From Geobacter sp. (GTDB taxonomy: Bacteria > Desulfobacterota > Desulfuromonadia > Geobacterales > Geobacteraceae), in contig PJFC01000001.1 of assembly GCA_003574885.1 (NCBI GenBank), positions 620,001-684,000 of the forward strand: 64,000 nt of DNA. The letters run 5' to 3'. Shown here in pieces: positions 20,462-28,998 of this stretch. The notes under the pieces were generated by a model. That model saw only the letters and a program-made list of their open reading frames with translations, searched no databases and was not told the DNA's origin. The position numbers and the translations under genes were made by a program. Each line of letters starts with the position of its first letter. Position 1 is the stretch's first letter.

Positions 20462-20698
20462 ATGCCGAGCACGCGACTGAACATCACGTTACCGACCCCG
20501 ATCGTGGACGACATCAAGGCCCTGTACGGTCAGCGCGGGTTGAGCCAGTTCCTGGAAGAAGCTGCCAGGGAAAAGCTTGCGGAAGTAAAGAAGAAGGCTT
20601 ACAAGGGCGTGATAGAAGGGTATCAATCCACCGCCGAAGAGACCAAAGAGGTGCTCAAGAAATTCGAAGCGGCGGTCACGGAGAAACGGGATGTTTAA
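20462..20698 (+). CDS. Ribbon-helix-helix antitoxin-like protein
   Basis: MPSTRLNITLPTPIVDDIKALYGQRGLSQFLEEAAREKL; GGAGTGACGTC before ATG 20462. Confidence 0.75.
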   Translation: MPSTRLNITLPTPIVDDIKALYGQRGLSQFLEEAAREKLAEVKKKAYKGVIEGYQSTAEETKEVLKKFEAAVTEKRDV

Positions 20699-21059
20699 GC
20701 GTGGCGGGATATATGCGGTAAATCTGCCCCATGTCGGTGTGCAGGAACCGGAAGTCTGCCCCTGTCTGGTAGTGAGCAACAATATCAGCAACGAATACTC
20801 TCCGGTCGTAACCATCATCCCTCTGAGTTTTACCCGGCTTGAGAAGATCTACGATTTTGAGACATTCCTGCCGGCTGCAGGAAGCGGTCTGAAGCGGGAT
20901 GCAAAAATCAGTTCCCATATCCTGATTACTATCGATAAGGCCAATGTGGTAGGGGACCGTCTCGGCTTCCTGACCAAAATGCTGATGAGCCAGGTTGACA
21001 AGGCGCTCTGTTTTCAGCTCGGCATTGAAGAAACACCCGGTATCGCAAAAGGACAATAA
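20691..21059 (+). CDS. MazF/PemK-family protein, divergent at expected catalytic positions
   Basis: MFKRGGIYAVNLPHVGVQEPEVCPCLVVSNNISNEYSPVVTIIPLSF; 8-bp overlap with antitoxin. Confidence 0.8.
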   Translation: MFKRGGIYAVNLPHVGVQEPEVCPCLVVSNNISNEYSPVVTIIPLSFTRLEKIYDFETFLPAAGSGLKRDAKISSHILITIDKANVVGDRLGFLTKMLMSQVDKALCFQLGIEETPGIAKGQ

Positions 21060-21064
21060 CGATT

Positions 21065-21751
21065 ATGCTGCTTGAACCGATCGAGGCTGCCCAGGCCCTG
21101 AATGTCGATGAAAAAACCGTTATCCGCTGGATCAGGAAAGACAAGCTCCCTGCCGAGTCGCTCAATGGGGATTACCGGATCAACCCGGTTGACCTCCTTG
21201 AATGGGCAACAGAACGTGGCATCAAGGTAAGTCCTGCTCTGTACAAGATGCATGATGCCGATAACCGTCCGCTGCCGACCCTGGCCCAGGCGCTGGAGTC
21301 GGGTGGCATCCATTGCTCTGTCGCCGGATCCGACAAGGAAACGGTCCTCCGTACGGTTGTGGACCAGTTGGACCTGCCGCCGGAACTTGACCCCGATTTC
21401 ATCCTGCAGGTGCTCCTGGCGCGTGAGGCCATGGGTACGACGGCAGTTGGTGACGGCATAGCCATTCCCCATGTCCGCAATCCCATCCTGCTGCAACTGC
21501 CCGTTCCGAAAGTGTCACTGAGCTATCTCGCGGAGCCGGTCGACTTCGGCGCCCTCGACGGCAAGCCGGTACAGATCCTCTTTACCCTTATTACTCCTAC
21601 CATCAGGATGCACTTGCATCTCCTCTCGAACCTGGCATACTGCCTGCGTGATCCCCGTCTGCGCCGGATTCTGGGGCAGGAATGCAACCCTGACGCAATA
21701 ATCTCGGCCATTCGGGAAATTGAAAGGGATATCGGGAAAGGTTCCTCATGA
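21065..21751 (+). CDS. HTH (MerR/excisionase-like) DNA-binding domain fused to PTS EIIA (PtsN-like) domain
   Basis: PIEAAQALNVDEKTVIRWIRKDKLPAESLNGDYRINPVDLLEW HTH; REAMGTTAVGDGIAIPHVRNP EIIA phospho-His motif. Confidence 0.88.
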   Translation: MLLEPIEAAQALNVDEKTVIRWIRKDKLPAESLNGDYRINPVDLLEWATERGIKVSPALYKMHDADNRPLPTLAQALESGGIHCSVAGSDKETVLRTVVDQLDLPPELDPDFILQVLLAREAMGTTAVGDGIAIPHVRNPILLQLPVPKVSLSYLAEPVDFGALDGKPVQILFTLITPTIRMHLHLLSNLAYCLRDPRLRRILGQECNPDAIISAIREIERDIGKGSS

Positions 21752-23748
21752 CTGATGAACTAACGGCTACACTCCCGGCGGTACTGCTCATCGGCGCAGC
21801 ACTGCTGGCAGCACTCTCCGGGATGCCGATGATCGTGCGGGGCGTCAACTCGCGCTTCGGCCAGCGCTTCGCGACGCTGACAATGGTCCTTGCCGCACTG
21901 GCAGGGGTTGGCGGCGCATTCATCTCTCTCCTGAATCGCAGTCGCATCCTGTTCCAACTGGCCTGGCCGTTTCCCTTCGGTCCCGCAGAAATCGGCATCG
22001 ACCCCCTCACCGCGTTCTTTTCCCTTCCCATTCTCATAGTCGCACTCTGCTGCAGTCTCTATGCACTCGATTACTGGCCGGCCCGGGATAACCCCCGCAC
22101 CGTCCGGAAGCTGACACTCTTTTTCGGTCTCCTCGTTTCATCCATGCTTTTTGTCCTGATGGCGCGCTCTGCCGGCCTGTTTCTGCTGGCCTGGGAAATC
22201 ATGGCCCTTGCCTCCTATTTTGTCCTCACCACCGACGACCATACAGCTGAAGTGCGTGATGCCGGCTCCCTCTACCTGATCTGCACCCACACGGGCACCC
22301 TGGCCCTGTTTGCTGCCTTTGCCCTGCTCAAGAGCATTTCCGGGGGATACACCTTCCCCGGGGCCGGTTCCCTGTCCGCCGTCGCGCCACTGGCCACCGC
22401 TTTCTATCTGCTGGTCTTGGTCGGATTCGGCTTCAAAGCTGGAATCATGCCGCTGCATGTCTGGCTCCCTTCGGCCCATGCCAACGCACCCAGCCACGTA
22501 TCCGCCATCATGTCCGGCGTTATCCTCAAGGTCGGCATCTACGGCATCGTGCGCACCCTGTCGTTTTTTACCGATCTGCCGCTCTGGTGGGGAATGGTGC
22601 TCCTGGTGCTCGGCATGGTGTCCGGGATCGCCGGGGTCCTCTACGCCCTGGGACAGCATGATCTCAAACGGCTGCTCGCCTATCACAGCATCGAAAACAT
22701 CGGCATCATAACCATGGGCATCGGTATGGCGCTGATCGGAGCATCCCTCGGGTCACCGGTCCTGGTCCTTCTCGGGATGGCCGGTGCTCTTCTGCACGTG
22801 CTGAATCATGCCACGTTCAAGGCGCTCCTCTTCCTCGGCGCCGGATCGGTCATTCACGCCGTCGGCACACGCGAAATCGATCGCATGGGGGGACTTCTGC
22901 GTCGCATCCCGTGGACTGCCGCGGCCTTCCTGGTCGGTGCCGCTGCCATCTGCGGCCTGCCGCCGCTCAACGGTTTCGTCAGCGAACTGCTTATCTATCT
23001 GGGATTTTTCAATGGGGTGATCGGTCATTCCGGAGCCGCGGTCATCGGGCTTTCCCTGGCCGCCCCGGCGCTGGCCCTGATAGGCGGCCTGGCGGTTGCC
23101 TGTTTCGTGAAGGTCTTCGGCGTGGTTTTCCTCGGAGTTCCCCGGGTGCCGTCCGCCACGGTCCCCCATGAGGCCGGGGGGTGGATGCGGCTCCCCATGA
23201 TGATTCTGGCAGGCGTCTGCCTCGTGATCGGCGTGGCGCCCGTGGCGACTGTTCCTCTGCTGGATGCCGCAGTTGCAACCTGGTACCAGGGGTCGGGGGA
23301 GTACCTGAGCCTGACGGCTATTACTCCTCTCTCGTGGATTACCTATCTTGCCGTCGGCCTGCTTGCGACAGCCCTGATGACGATGCTCCTCTACCGTCGG
23401 CAGCTGGGGAAATCAACCGTTACCACCTCGGCTACCTGGGGGTGCGGCTATCTCGCTCCTGACGGTAGAATGCAGTACACCGCGTCGTCCTTTGCCGGGT
23501 CACTCGTCGATCTGTTCTCAGGTATTCTGTGTCCCGACCGGCATGCACCGGCCATTAAAAGCATATTCCCCACACGGGCTCGCTTTGAAAGCCATGTGCC
23601 GGAAACCGTACTCGAACGGGTCTATCTGCCAATCCTTGCCTATGTCTATGAAAAGTTTGTCCCCCTGCGGCGACTTCAGAACGGGCAGATCCATCTCTAC
23701 ATCCTGTACACCTTTATAACCCTGGTCGTCCTGTTGACGATCACTTAG
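21748..23748 (+). CDS. HyfB/NuoL-like antiporter-type subunit, translationally coupled to the HTH-EIIA gene
   Basis: VGFGFKAGIMPLHVWLPSAHANAPSHVSAIMSGVILKVGIYG; TWGCGYLAPDGRMQYTASSF; ATGA overlap at 21748. Confidence 0.92.
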   Translation: MTDELTATLPAVLLIGAALLAALSGMPMIVRGVNSRFGQRFATLTMVLAALAGVGGAFISLLNRSRILFQLAWPFPFGPAEIGIDPLTAFFSLPILIVALCCSLYALDYWPARDNPRTVRKLTLFFGLLVSSMLFVLMARSAGLFLLAWEIMALASYFVLTTDDHTAEVRDAGSLYLICTHTGTLALFAAFALLKSISGGYTFPGAGSLSAVAPLATAFYLLVLVGFGFKAGIMPLHVWLPSAHANAPSHVSAIMSGVILKVGIYGIVRTLSFFTDLPLWWGMVLLVLGMVSGIAGVLYALGQHDLKRLLAYHSIENIGIITMGIGMALIGASLGSPVLVLLGMAGALLHVLNHATFKALLFLGAGSVIHAVGTREIDRMGGLLRRIPWTAAAFLVGAAAICGLPPLNGFVSELLIYLGFFNGVIGHSGAAVIGLSLAAPALALIGGLAVACFVKVFGVVFLGVPRVPSATVPHEAGGWMRLPMMILAGVCLVIGVAPVATVPLLDAAVATWYQGSGEYLSLTAITPLSWITYLAVGLLATALMTMLLYRRQLGKSTVTTSATWGCGYLAPDGRMQYTASSFAGSLVDLFSGILCPDRHAPAIKSIFPTRARFESHVPETVLERVYLPILAYVYEKFVPLRRLQNGQIHLYILYTFITLVVLLTIT

Positions 23749-23889
23749 GCGTGAGGTCATGGCATAGCTTGCCACTTCGCAGTTTTAAAATAGTACTGTG
23801 TCGGTAATGCGCCTGTAGCCTGCTGGACCGCAAGCGGTTTGTCCCGACGACTTGTTTCCGTTCATGACTCATATGCGGAGGCCCTTGTG

Positions 23890-25932
23890 ATGTCCCCTCT
23901 CGATATTGCCGGTTTTTCGGTCCTGCTCCTGCTTGGCGGAGCTCTCTGCGCCATGCTTCTCTCGCGCTTTGAGCGACTGCTCATCCCTGCCGCCTTCTCC
24001 CTGGCAACCCTCACTTCACTTGCTACCGCAGTTGCCGGCTTTCTGGCGGTTCTGCAGGGCACGAACAACGCGGCAACCGTAGCAATGGGACTTCCCGGCC
24101 TTCCCTTCAACCTTCGCCTCGATCCCCTGGCCGGATTCTTTCTCGTGGTCATCGGCCTCCTGTCAACCTTTGTCTCCCTCTATTCCATCGGCTATTTGCG
24201 AGCCTACCGGGGCAAGCGCCCAATCACCCGCCTGGTGGTCTGTTATCTGCTTTTTCTGGCAGGCATGTCCCTGGTGGTTCTGGCGGACGACGCCTATTTT
24301 TTCCTCCTGGCTTGGGAGCTGATGGCCGCTTCTTCGTACTTCCTGGTCATGTATGAGGACGAACAGGCCGCAAACCGGCGCGCGGCTTTCCTCTACCTGC
24401 TGGTAGCCCATGTGGGGGCCATCGCCATCCTGCTTGCCTTCGGCATCATGGCCGGCCTGACGACCGGCGTCGCAAGTTTTTCGAACTACACCTTCGACGC
24501 CATGAGAGCGGGGCAGCTGTCACCAGCCTGGGCCGGCGGCGCATTCTTCCTGGCTTTTTTCGGGTTCGCCGCCAAGGCAGGGGTGATTCCGCTCCATGTC
24601 TGGCTGCCTGAGGCCCATCCCGTCGCCCCGTCCAACGTGTCGGCTCTCATGAGCGGTATCATGCTCAAAACCTCTATCTACGGCATGATGCGGGTCGCCT
24701 TCGACCTGATCCACGGCTTTCCCTGGTGGTGGGGAGGGATCGTGCTCTGCTTCGGCCTGGTTTCGTCGGTCCTTGGTGTCCTCTACGCACTCATGCAGCA
24801 CGACCTGAAACGCCTGCTGGCCTACCATTCGGTGGAAAACATCGGGATCATCCTCATCGGGCTGGGGCTCTCCATGATCTTTACCTCATTCGACTTTCAA
24901 TCCCTCGCGGCTCTGGCGCTGGTGGCGTCCCTGTACCACACCCTGAACCACGCCCTCTTCAAAGGGCTGCTCTTCATGGGTGCGGGTGCCGTCATTCACG
25001 CCACCCACGAGAAGAACATGGAGGAGATGGGGGGACTGATCCATCTGCTCCCCTGGACATCGGCGCTGTTCCTGGTGGGATGCATCTCCATCGCCGCCCT
25101 TCCCCCCTTCAACGGTTTCGTCTCGGAATGGCTCACGTTCCAGGCGTTACTCCTCTCACCGGCTCTCCCCCATCCCCTTCTGAAATTGCTGGTTCCCCTG
25201 GCCGCGTCACTGCTGGCCCTGACCGGGGCGCTGGCCGCCGCCTGTTTCGTAAAGGCGTTCGGAGTCACGTTCCTGGGGTCCTGGCGCGGTCACCGAAAAA
25301 AGGAGCAGATCGGTGAAGTCGCCTTCTCCATGCGGCTGGGGATGCTCCTGGCTGCGCTCTCCTGCCTGGCACTGGGAGTGCTGCCGACCCTGGTTATGGG
25401 GTGGATGGATACCGTCCCCCTCAAGCTCTGCGGCGCACGGATCGCCACGTCGGCCGGAAGATTTGGCTGGCTCTGGCTTACACCTTCTTCCCAGGAACGG
25501 GCATCCTATTCGGGCCCGGTGGTCTTTTTCGGCCTTATTGCCGTAGTGGCGGCCACCTATCTCCTGCTCCATGTCCGCCGCACCGCAATTCGCCGTGCCC
25601 CCCTGTGGGACTGCGGTTTTGAGCGGATCACTCCCCGCATGCAGTACACCGCTACCTCCTTCGCCATGCCGATCAGGAGGGTCTTCGGATTTTTCTTCAG
25701 CATCCGCGAACAGGTAGAGGTGACTTCCCCCCCGAATCACCCGGTGATGGCCGACTCCTTGCACTACCGTCTCAGGGTCAGGGACCGTTTCTGGAACTGG
25801 TTCTACGAACCCCTTTCCGACATCGCCTTCTGGATTGCCCGCCGGGTCGGGCGCCTTCAGCAGGGGCGGATCCAGATATATCTGCTCTATTCCTTCGTCA
25901 CTCTCATAGTTCTCCTGGCGTTCCTGGGATGA
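23890..25932 (+). CDS. HyfB/NuoL-like antiporter-type subunit of cluster B
   Basis: FGFAAKAGVIPLHVWLPEAHPVAPSNVSALMSGIMLKTSIYG; WDCGFERITPRMQYTATSFAMP; ATG 23890. Confidence 0.92.
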   Translation: MSPLDIAGFSVLLLLGGALCAMLLSRFERLLIPAAFSLATLTSLATAVAGFLAVLQGTNNAATVAMGLPGLPFNLRLDPLAGFFLVVIGLLSTFVSLYSIGYLRAYRGKRPITRLVVCYLLFLAGMSLVVLADDAYFFLLAWELMAASSYFLVMYEDEQAANRRAAFLYLLVAHVGAIAILLAFGIMAGLTTGVASFSNYTFDAMRAGQLSPAWAGGAFFLAFFGFAAKAGVIPLHVWLPEAHPVAPSNVSALMSGIMLKTSIYGMMRVAFDLIHGFPWWWGGIVLCFGLVSSVLGVLYALMQHDLKRLLAYHSVENIGIILIGLGLSMIFTSFDFQSLAALALVASLYHTLNHALFKGLLFMGAGAVIHATHEKNMEEMGGLIHLLPWTSALFLVGCISIAALPPFNGFVSEWLTFQALLLSPALPHPLLKLLVPLAASLLALTGALAAACFVKAFGVTFLGSWRGHRKKEQIGEVAFSMRLGMLLAALSCLALGVLPTLVMGWMDTVPLKLCGARIATSAGRFGWLWLTPSSQERASYSGPVVFFGLIAVVAATYLLLHVRRTAIRRAPLWDCGFERITPRMQYTATSFAMPIRRVFGFFFSIREQVEVTSPPNHPVMADSLHYRLRVRDRFWNWFYEPLSDIAFWIARRVGRLQQGRIQIYLLYSFVTLIVLLAFLG

Positions 25933-26873
25933 CGCTCCATCCCATGGGCATAGAGCTTCTCCAGCTCATTCTGCTTCCGTTGCTCGCCCCCGCCTTCGCC
26001 GGTTGGGTCAAGATCGTCAAGTGCCGCATGCAGGGGCGAACGGCTCCCGGCATCCTCCAGCCCTATCGCGATATCAGGCGCCTGTTCAACAAGGACGTGG
26101 TGCTGGCGGATAACGCATCCTGGATCTTCCGCGTCACCCCCTACCTCGCCTTCGGCGTCACCCTGATGACGGCGGGGATCATCCCGCTGATTTCCGTCGA
26201 TCTCCCCCTGGCGGCCACCGCCGACATCATCGCCCTGGTCATGCTCTTTGCCATCGTCCGGTTCTTCACCGCCCTGGCCGGCATGGACATCGGCACCGCC
26301 TTCGGCGGCATGGGCTCCAGCCGTGAAATGATGATCTCCTCCTTGGCCGAACCGGCCATGCTGATGGCGATATTTACCGTCTCTCTGGCAAGCAGCTCGA
26401 CATCCCTTCCCCAGATGGTCAGCGTCATGGCAAACGGCCATTTCATGATCCGTCCTTCCCTGGCCTTTTCCCTGATCGCCTTTATCCTCATCGCCCTGGC
26501 GGAGACGGGGCGCATCCCGGTGGACAATCCCGCCACCCACCTGGAACTGACCATGATCCACGAAGCCATGATCCTGGAATATTCCGGACGCTACCTGGCG
26601 CTGATCGAGTGGGCCGGCATGATGAAGCTGATGGTGTTTTTCTCCCTCGGGATCGCCGCCTTCCTCCCCTGGGGGATTGCGGGGAGTGGCGAACCGCTGT
26701 CGCTCCTCCTGCGGGGACTTTACTTCGTGGCAAAACTGGCGGTTGGCGGAGTCGTCATGGTGCTGATCGAAACGGGCCTCGCCAAAATGCGCATCTTCCG
26801 GCTCCCCGAATACCTGGGGAGCGCCTTCCTGCTGGCGACCCTGGGGATGATCGCCTTTTTCATCCTGGAGTGA
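25929..26873 (+). CDS. HyfC/NuoH-like membrane subunit
   Basis: QPYRDIRRLFNKDVVL, ETGRIPVDNPATHLELTMIHEAMILEYSG. Confidence 0.93.
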   Translation: MTLHPMGIELLQLILLPLLAPAFAGWVKIVKCRMQGRTAPGILQPYRDIRRLFNKDVVLADNASWIFRVTPYLAFGVTLMTAGIIPLISVDLPLAATADIIALVMLFAIVRFFTALAGMDIGTAFGGMGSSREMMISSLAEPAMLMAIFTVSLASSSTSLPQMVSVMANGHFMIRPSLAFSLIAFILIALAETGRIPVDNPATHLELTMIHEAMILEYSGRYLALIEWAGMMKLMVFFSLGIAAFLPWGIAGSGEPLSLLLRGLYFVAKLAVGGVVMVLIETGLAKMRIFRLPEYLGSAFLLATLGMIAFFILE

Positions 26874-26876
26874 CAT

Positions 26877-27542
26877 ATGTCCACTGAACTGGTTATTCAA
26901 CTCAACACCCTGCTGGCCGCCATGATTCTGCTCACCTCGTTTGCCCTGCTGGTGCAGCGGCGCATGTTCGCCATCCTCCATATCTTTGCCTGGCAGGGGT
27001 TCTTCCTGGGGCTGAGCACTGCAGTCATCGGCTTTGCCACCGGCGAGCATCACCTGTACATCTCGTCGCTGCTTACCCTGGTCATGAAGGTGATACTGCT
27101 CCCCTACATCCTTTACACCCTGATCCACAAGCTGAAGATTCACCGCGAAATAGAGTCGGTCATGAATACCCCGGCAACCATGCTGGCGGGAATCGGTCTG
27201 GTGATCTTCTCCTACCATCTGACCGCGCCGGTCCGCCAGCTCTCTACCCTCATGACTCGCTCTACCCTGGCGGTGGCTCTGGCAACGGTTATGCTGGGGC
27301 TCCTGATGATGGTTACCCGGCGCCACGCCGTCAGCCAGATCATTGGCTTCCTGGCCATGGAAAACGGCCTGTTCTTCGCCGCCACCAGCGCCACCTACGG
27401 CATGCCGATGGTGGTGGAACTGGGGGTGGCGCTGGACCTGCTCATCGCGGCCTTTATCTTCGGCATTTTCTTTTTTCACATCAACACCACCTTTGACAGC
27501 CTGGACGTGGATCAGATGGCCAAGCTCAAGGAAACGGACTAG
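26877..27542 (+). CDS. HyfE-like membrane subunit
   Basis: RRHAVSQIIGFLAMENGLFFAATSATYGMPMVVELGVALDLL. Confidence 0.88.
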   Translation: MSTELVIQLNTLLAAMILLTSFALLVQRRMFAILHIFAWQGFFLGLSTAVIGFATGEHHLYISSLLTLVMKVILLPYILYTLIHKLKIHREIESVMNTPATMLAGIGLVIFSYHLTAPVRQLSTLMTRSTLAVALATVMLGLLMMVTRRHAVSQIIGFLAMENGLFFAATSATYGMPMVVELGVALDLLIAAFIFGIFFFHINTTFDSLDVDQMAKLKETD

Positions 27543-27549
27543 GAACCTC

Positions 27550-28998
27550 ATGGCACTGGTGACGCTGCTCTGGATATCGGTTTTGGTCGCCCTGGTTCTG
27601 GCCTTCGTGGGTGACTGGCGTTTTGCGCCCGAAATCAATATTGCCGGATCCGCTCTCACCTTTGTCGCATCCCTGGTTCTTGCCCTGGAGGTCTACCAGC
27701 GGGGCGCCTTCACCGCCGGCGGCAATTTCTTCTTCGTTGACGCCTTCAACGTCTATCTGGTGGTGCTGACCACCTTCGTTTCCACCACCACGGCGGTCTT
27801 CAGCCGCCGCTACATGCGGGTGGAGAGGGATCACGGCAAAGTCGGGCACTGGCGGATGCGCTTTTATCATGCCATGTTCCAGCTCTTCATCTTTGCCATG
27901 CTGATTGCGCTCCTGACCAACAATTTCGGCGTTCTCTGGATCTCCATGGAGCTGGCAACTCTCGCCACGGTGCTTCTGGTCTCCCTCTACCGCACCCCGA
28001 CCGCCATCGAGGCGGCCTGGAAATACTTCATCCTCTGCGGAGTCGGGATCGCCCAGGCACTGTTCGGGACCGTTCTCCTCTACTTCGCGGCCGAACGGGT
28101 GCTGGGGGTGGGGGGCAACGCCCTGCTCTGGACAAACCTGAGCCAGGTAAGCTCCCAGCTGGAGCCGACGGTGCTCCGGCTGGCCTTTGTCTTTCTCATG
28201 GTCGGTTACGGAACCAAGGCGGGTCTGGTGCCGGTACACAACTGGCTGCCCGATGCCCACAGTGAAGGGCCGACGCCGATCTCTGCCGTCCTTTCCGGTC
28301 TTCTGCTCAATGTCGCGCTCTATGCCCTGGTGCGCTGCAAGTCGCTGGTGGACATCTCCACCGGGACACGCTTTGCCGGCAACATGATGATCGGTTTCGG
28401 CCTCCTCTCCCTGCTGGTCGCCGCCTTTTCCCTTCTGCGTCAGAAGGATATAAAACGGCTCTTCGCCTATTCATCCATCGAACATATGGGCATTGCCACC
28501 TTTGCATTCGGCCTGGGCGGCTCGATTGCCACTTTCGGCGGGATGCTCCACATGCTGGTGCACAGCCTGACCAAATCCTCCGTTTTCTTCAGCGTCGGTC
28601 ACGCTTCCCAGATGCATGGCACCCAGGAGATGGCCCGCATCCGGGGGCTTCTGCGGGGCAATCCTTCAGTCGGCTGGGGGCTGATGCTGGGGGTCATGTC
28701 ACTGTCGGGGATGCCTCCCTTCGGCCTCTTTGCAAGCGAGTTTCTGATCCTCACCGCCACCATCAATCAGATGCCGCTCATGGCTATCCCCCTGCTGATC
28801 GGCCTTGCCGTTGCCTTTGCCGCGCTGTTCCGCCGGGTGCAGCCCATGGTGGCCGGTGCCACCCCCCCCTGGCAGACGCCGCTCAAGGCAGCCAACATCC
28901 CGGTTTTTCTCCACCTGGCTCTGGCGGTACTGTTCGGCCTCTACCTTCCCCCCTTTCTGTCCCGCTGGTTCGAGATGGCGGTGGAGTTGTTGCGATGA
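27550..28998 (+). CDS. HyfF/NuoN-like proton-translocating subunit
   Basis: VGYGTKAGLVPVHNWLPDAHSEGPTPISAVLSGLLLNVALYALVR; true start ATG 27550 (listed ORF begins upstream). Confidence 0.92.
   Translation: MALVTLLWISVLVALVLAFVGDWRFAPEINIAGSALTFVASLVLALEVYQRGAFTAGGNFFFVDAFNVYLVVLTTFVSTTTAVFSRRYMRVERDHGKVGHWRMRFYHAMFQLFIFAMLIALLTNNFGVLWISMELATLATVLLVSLYRTPTAIEAAWKYFILCGVGIAQALFGTVLLYFAAERVLGVGGNALLWTNLSQVSSQLEPTVLRLAFVFLMVGYGTKAGLVPVHNWLPDAHSEGPTPISAVLSGLLLNVALYALVRCKSLVDISTGTRFAGNMMIGFGLLSLLVAAFSLLRQKDIKRLFAYSSIEHMGIATFAFGLGGSIATFGGMLHMLVHSLTKSSVFFSVGHASQMHGTQEMARIRGLLRGNPSVGWGLMLGVMSLSGMPPFGLFASEFLILTATINQMPLMAIPLLIGLAVAFAALFRRVQPMVAGATPPWQTPLKAANIPVFLHLALAVLFGLYLPPFLSRWFEMAVELLR

Noticed and set aside
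20435-21059. Toxin-antitoxin pair as evidence of a mobile island
   Set aside because: No integrase, transposase, att repeats or tRNA nearby; the pair appears integrated into the Ehr-linked operon
25887-27659. 590-aa minus-strand ORF opposite the cluster B membrane subunits
   Set aside because: Low-complexity H/G/Q/D-rich translation antisense to HyfC/HyfE-like genes
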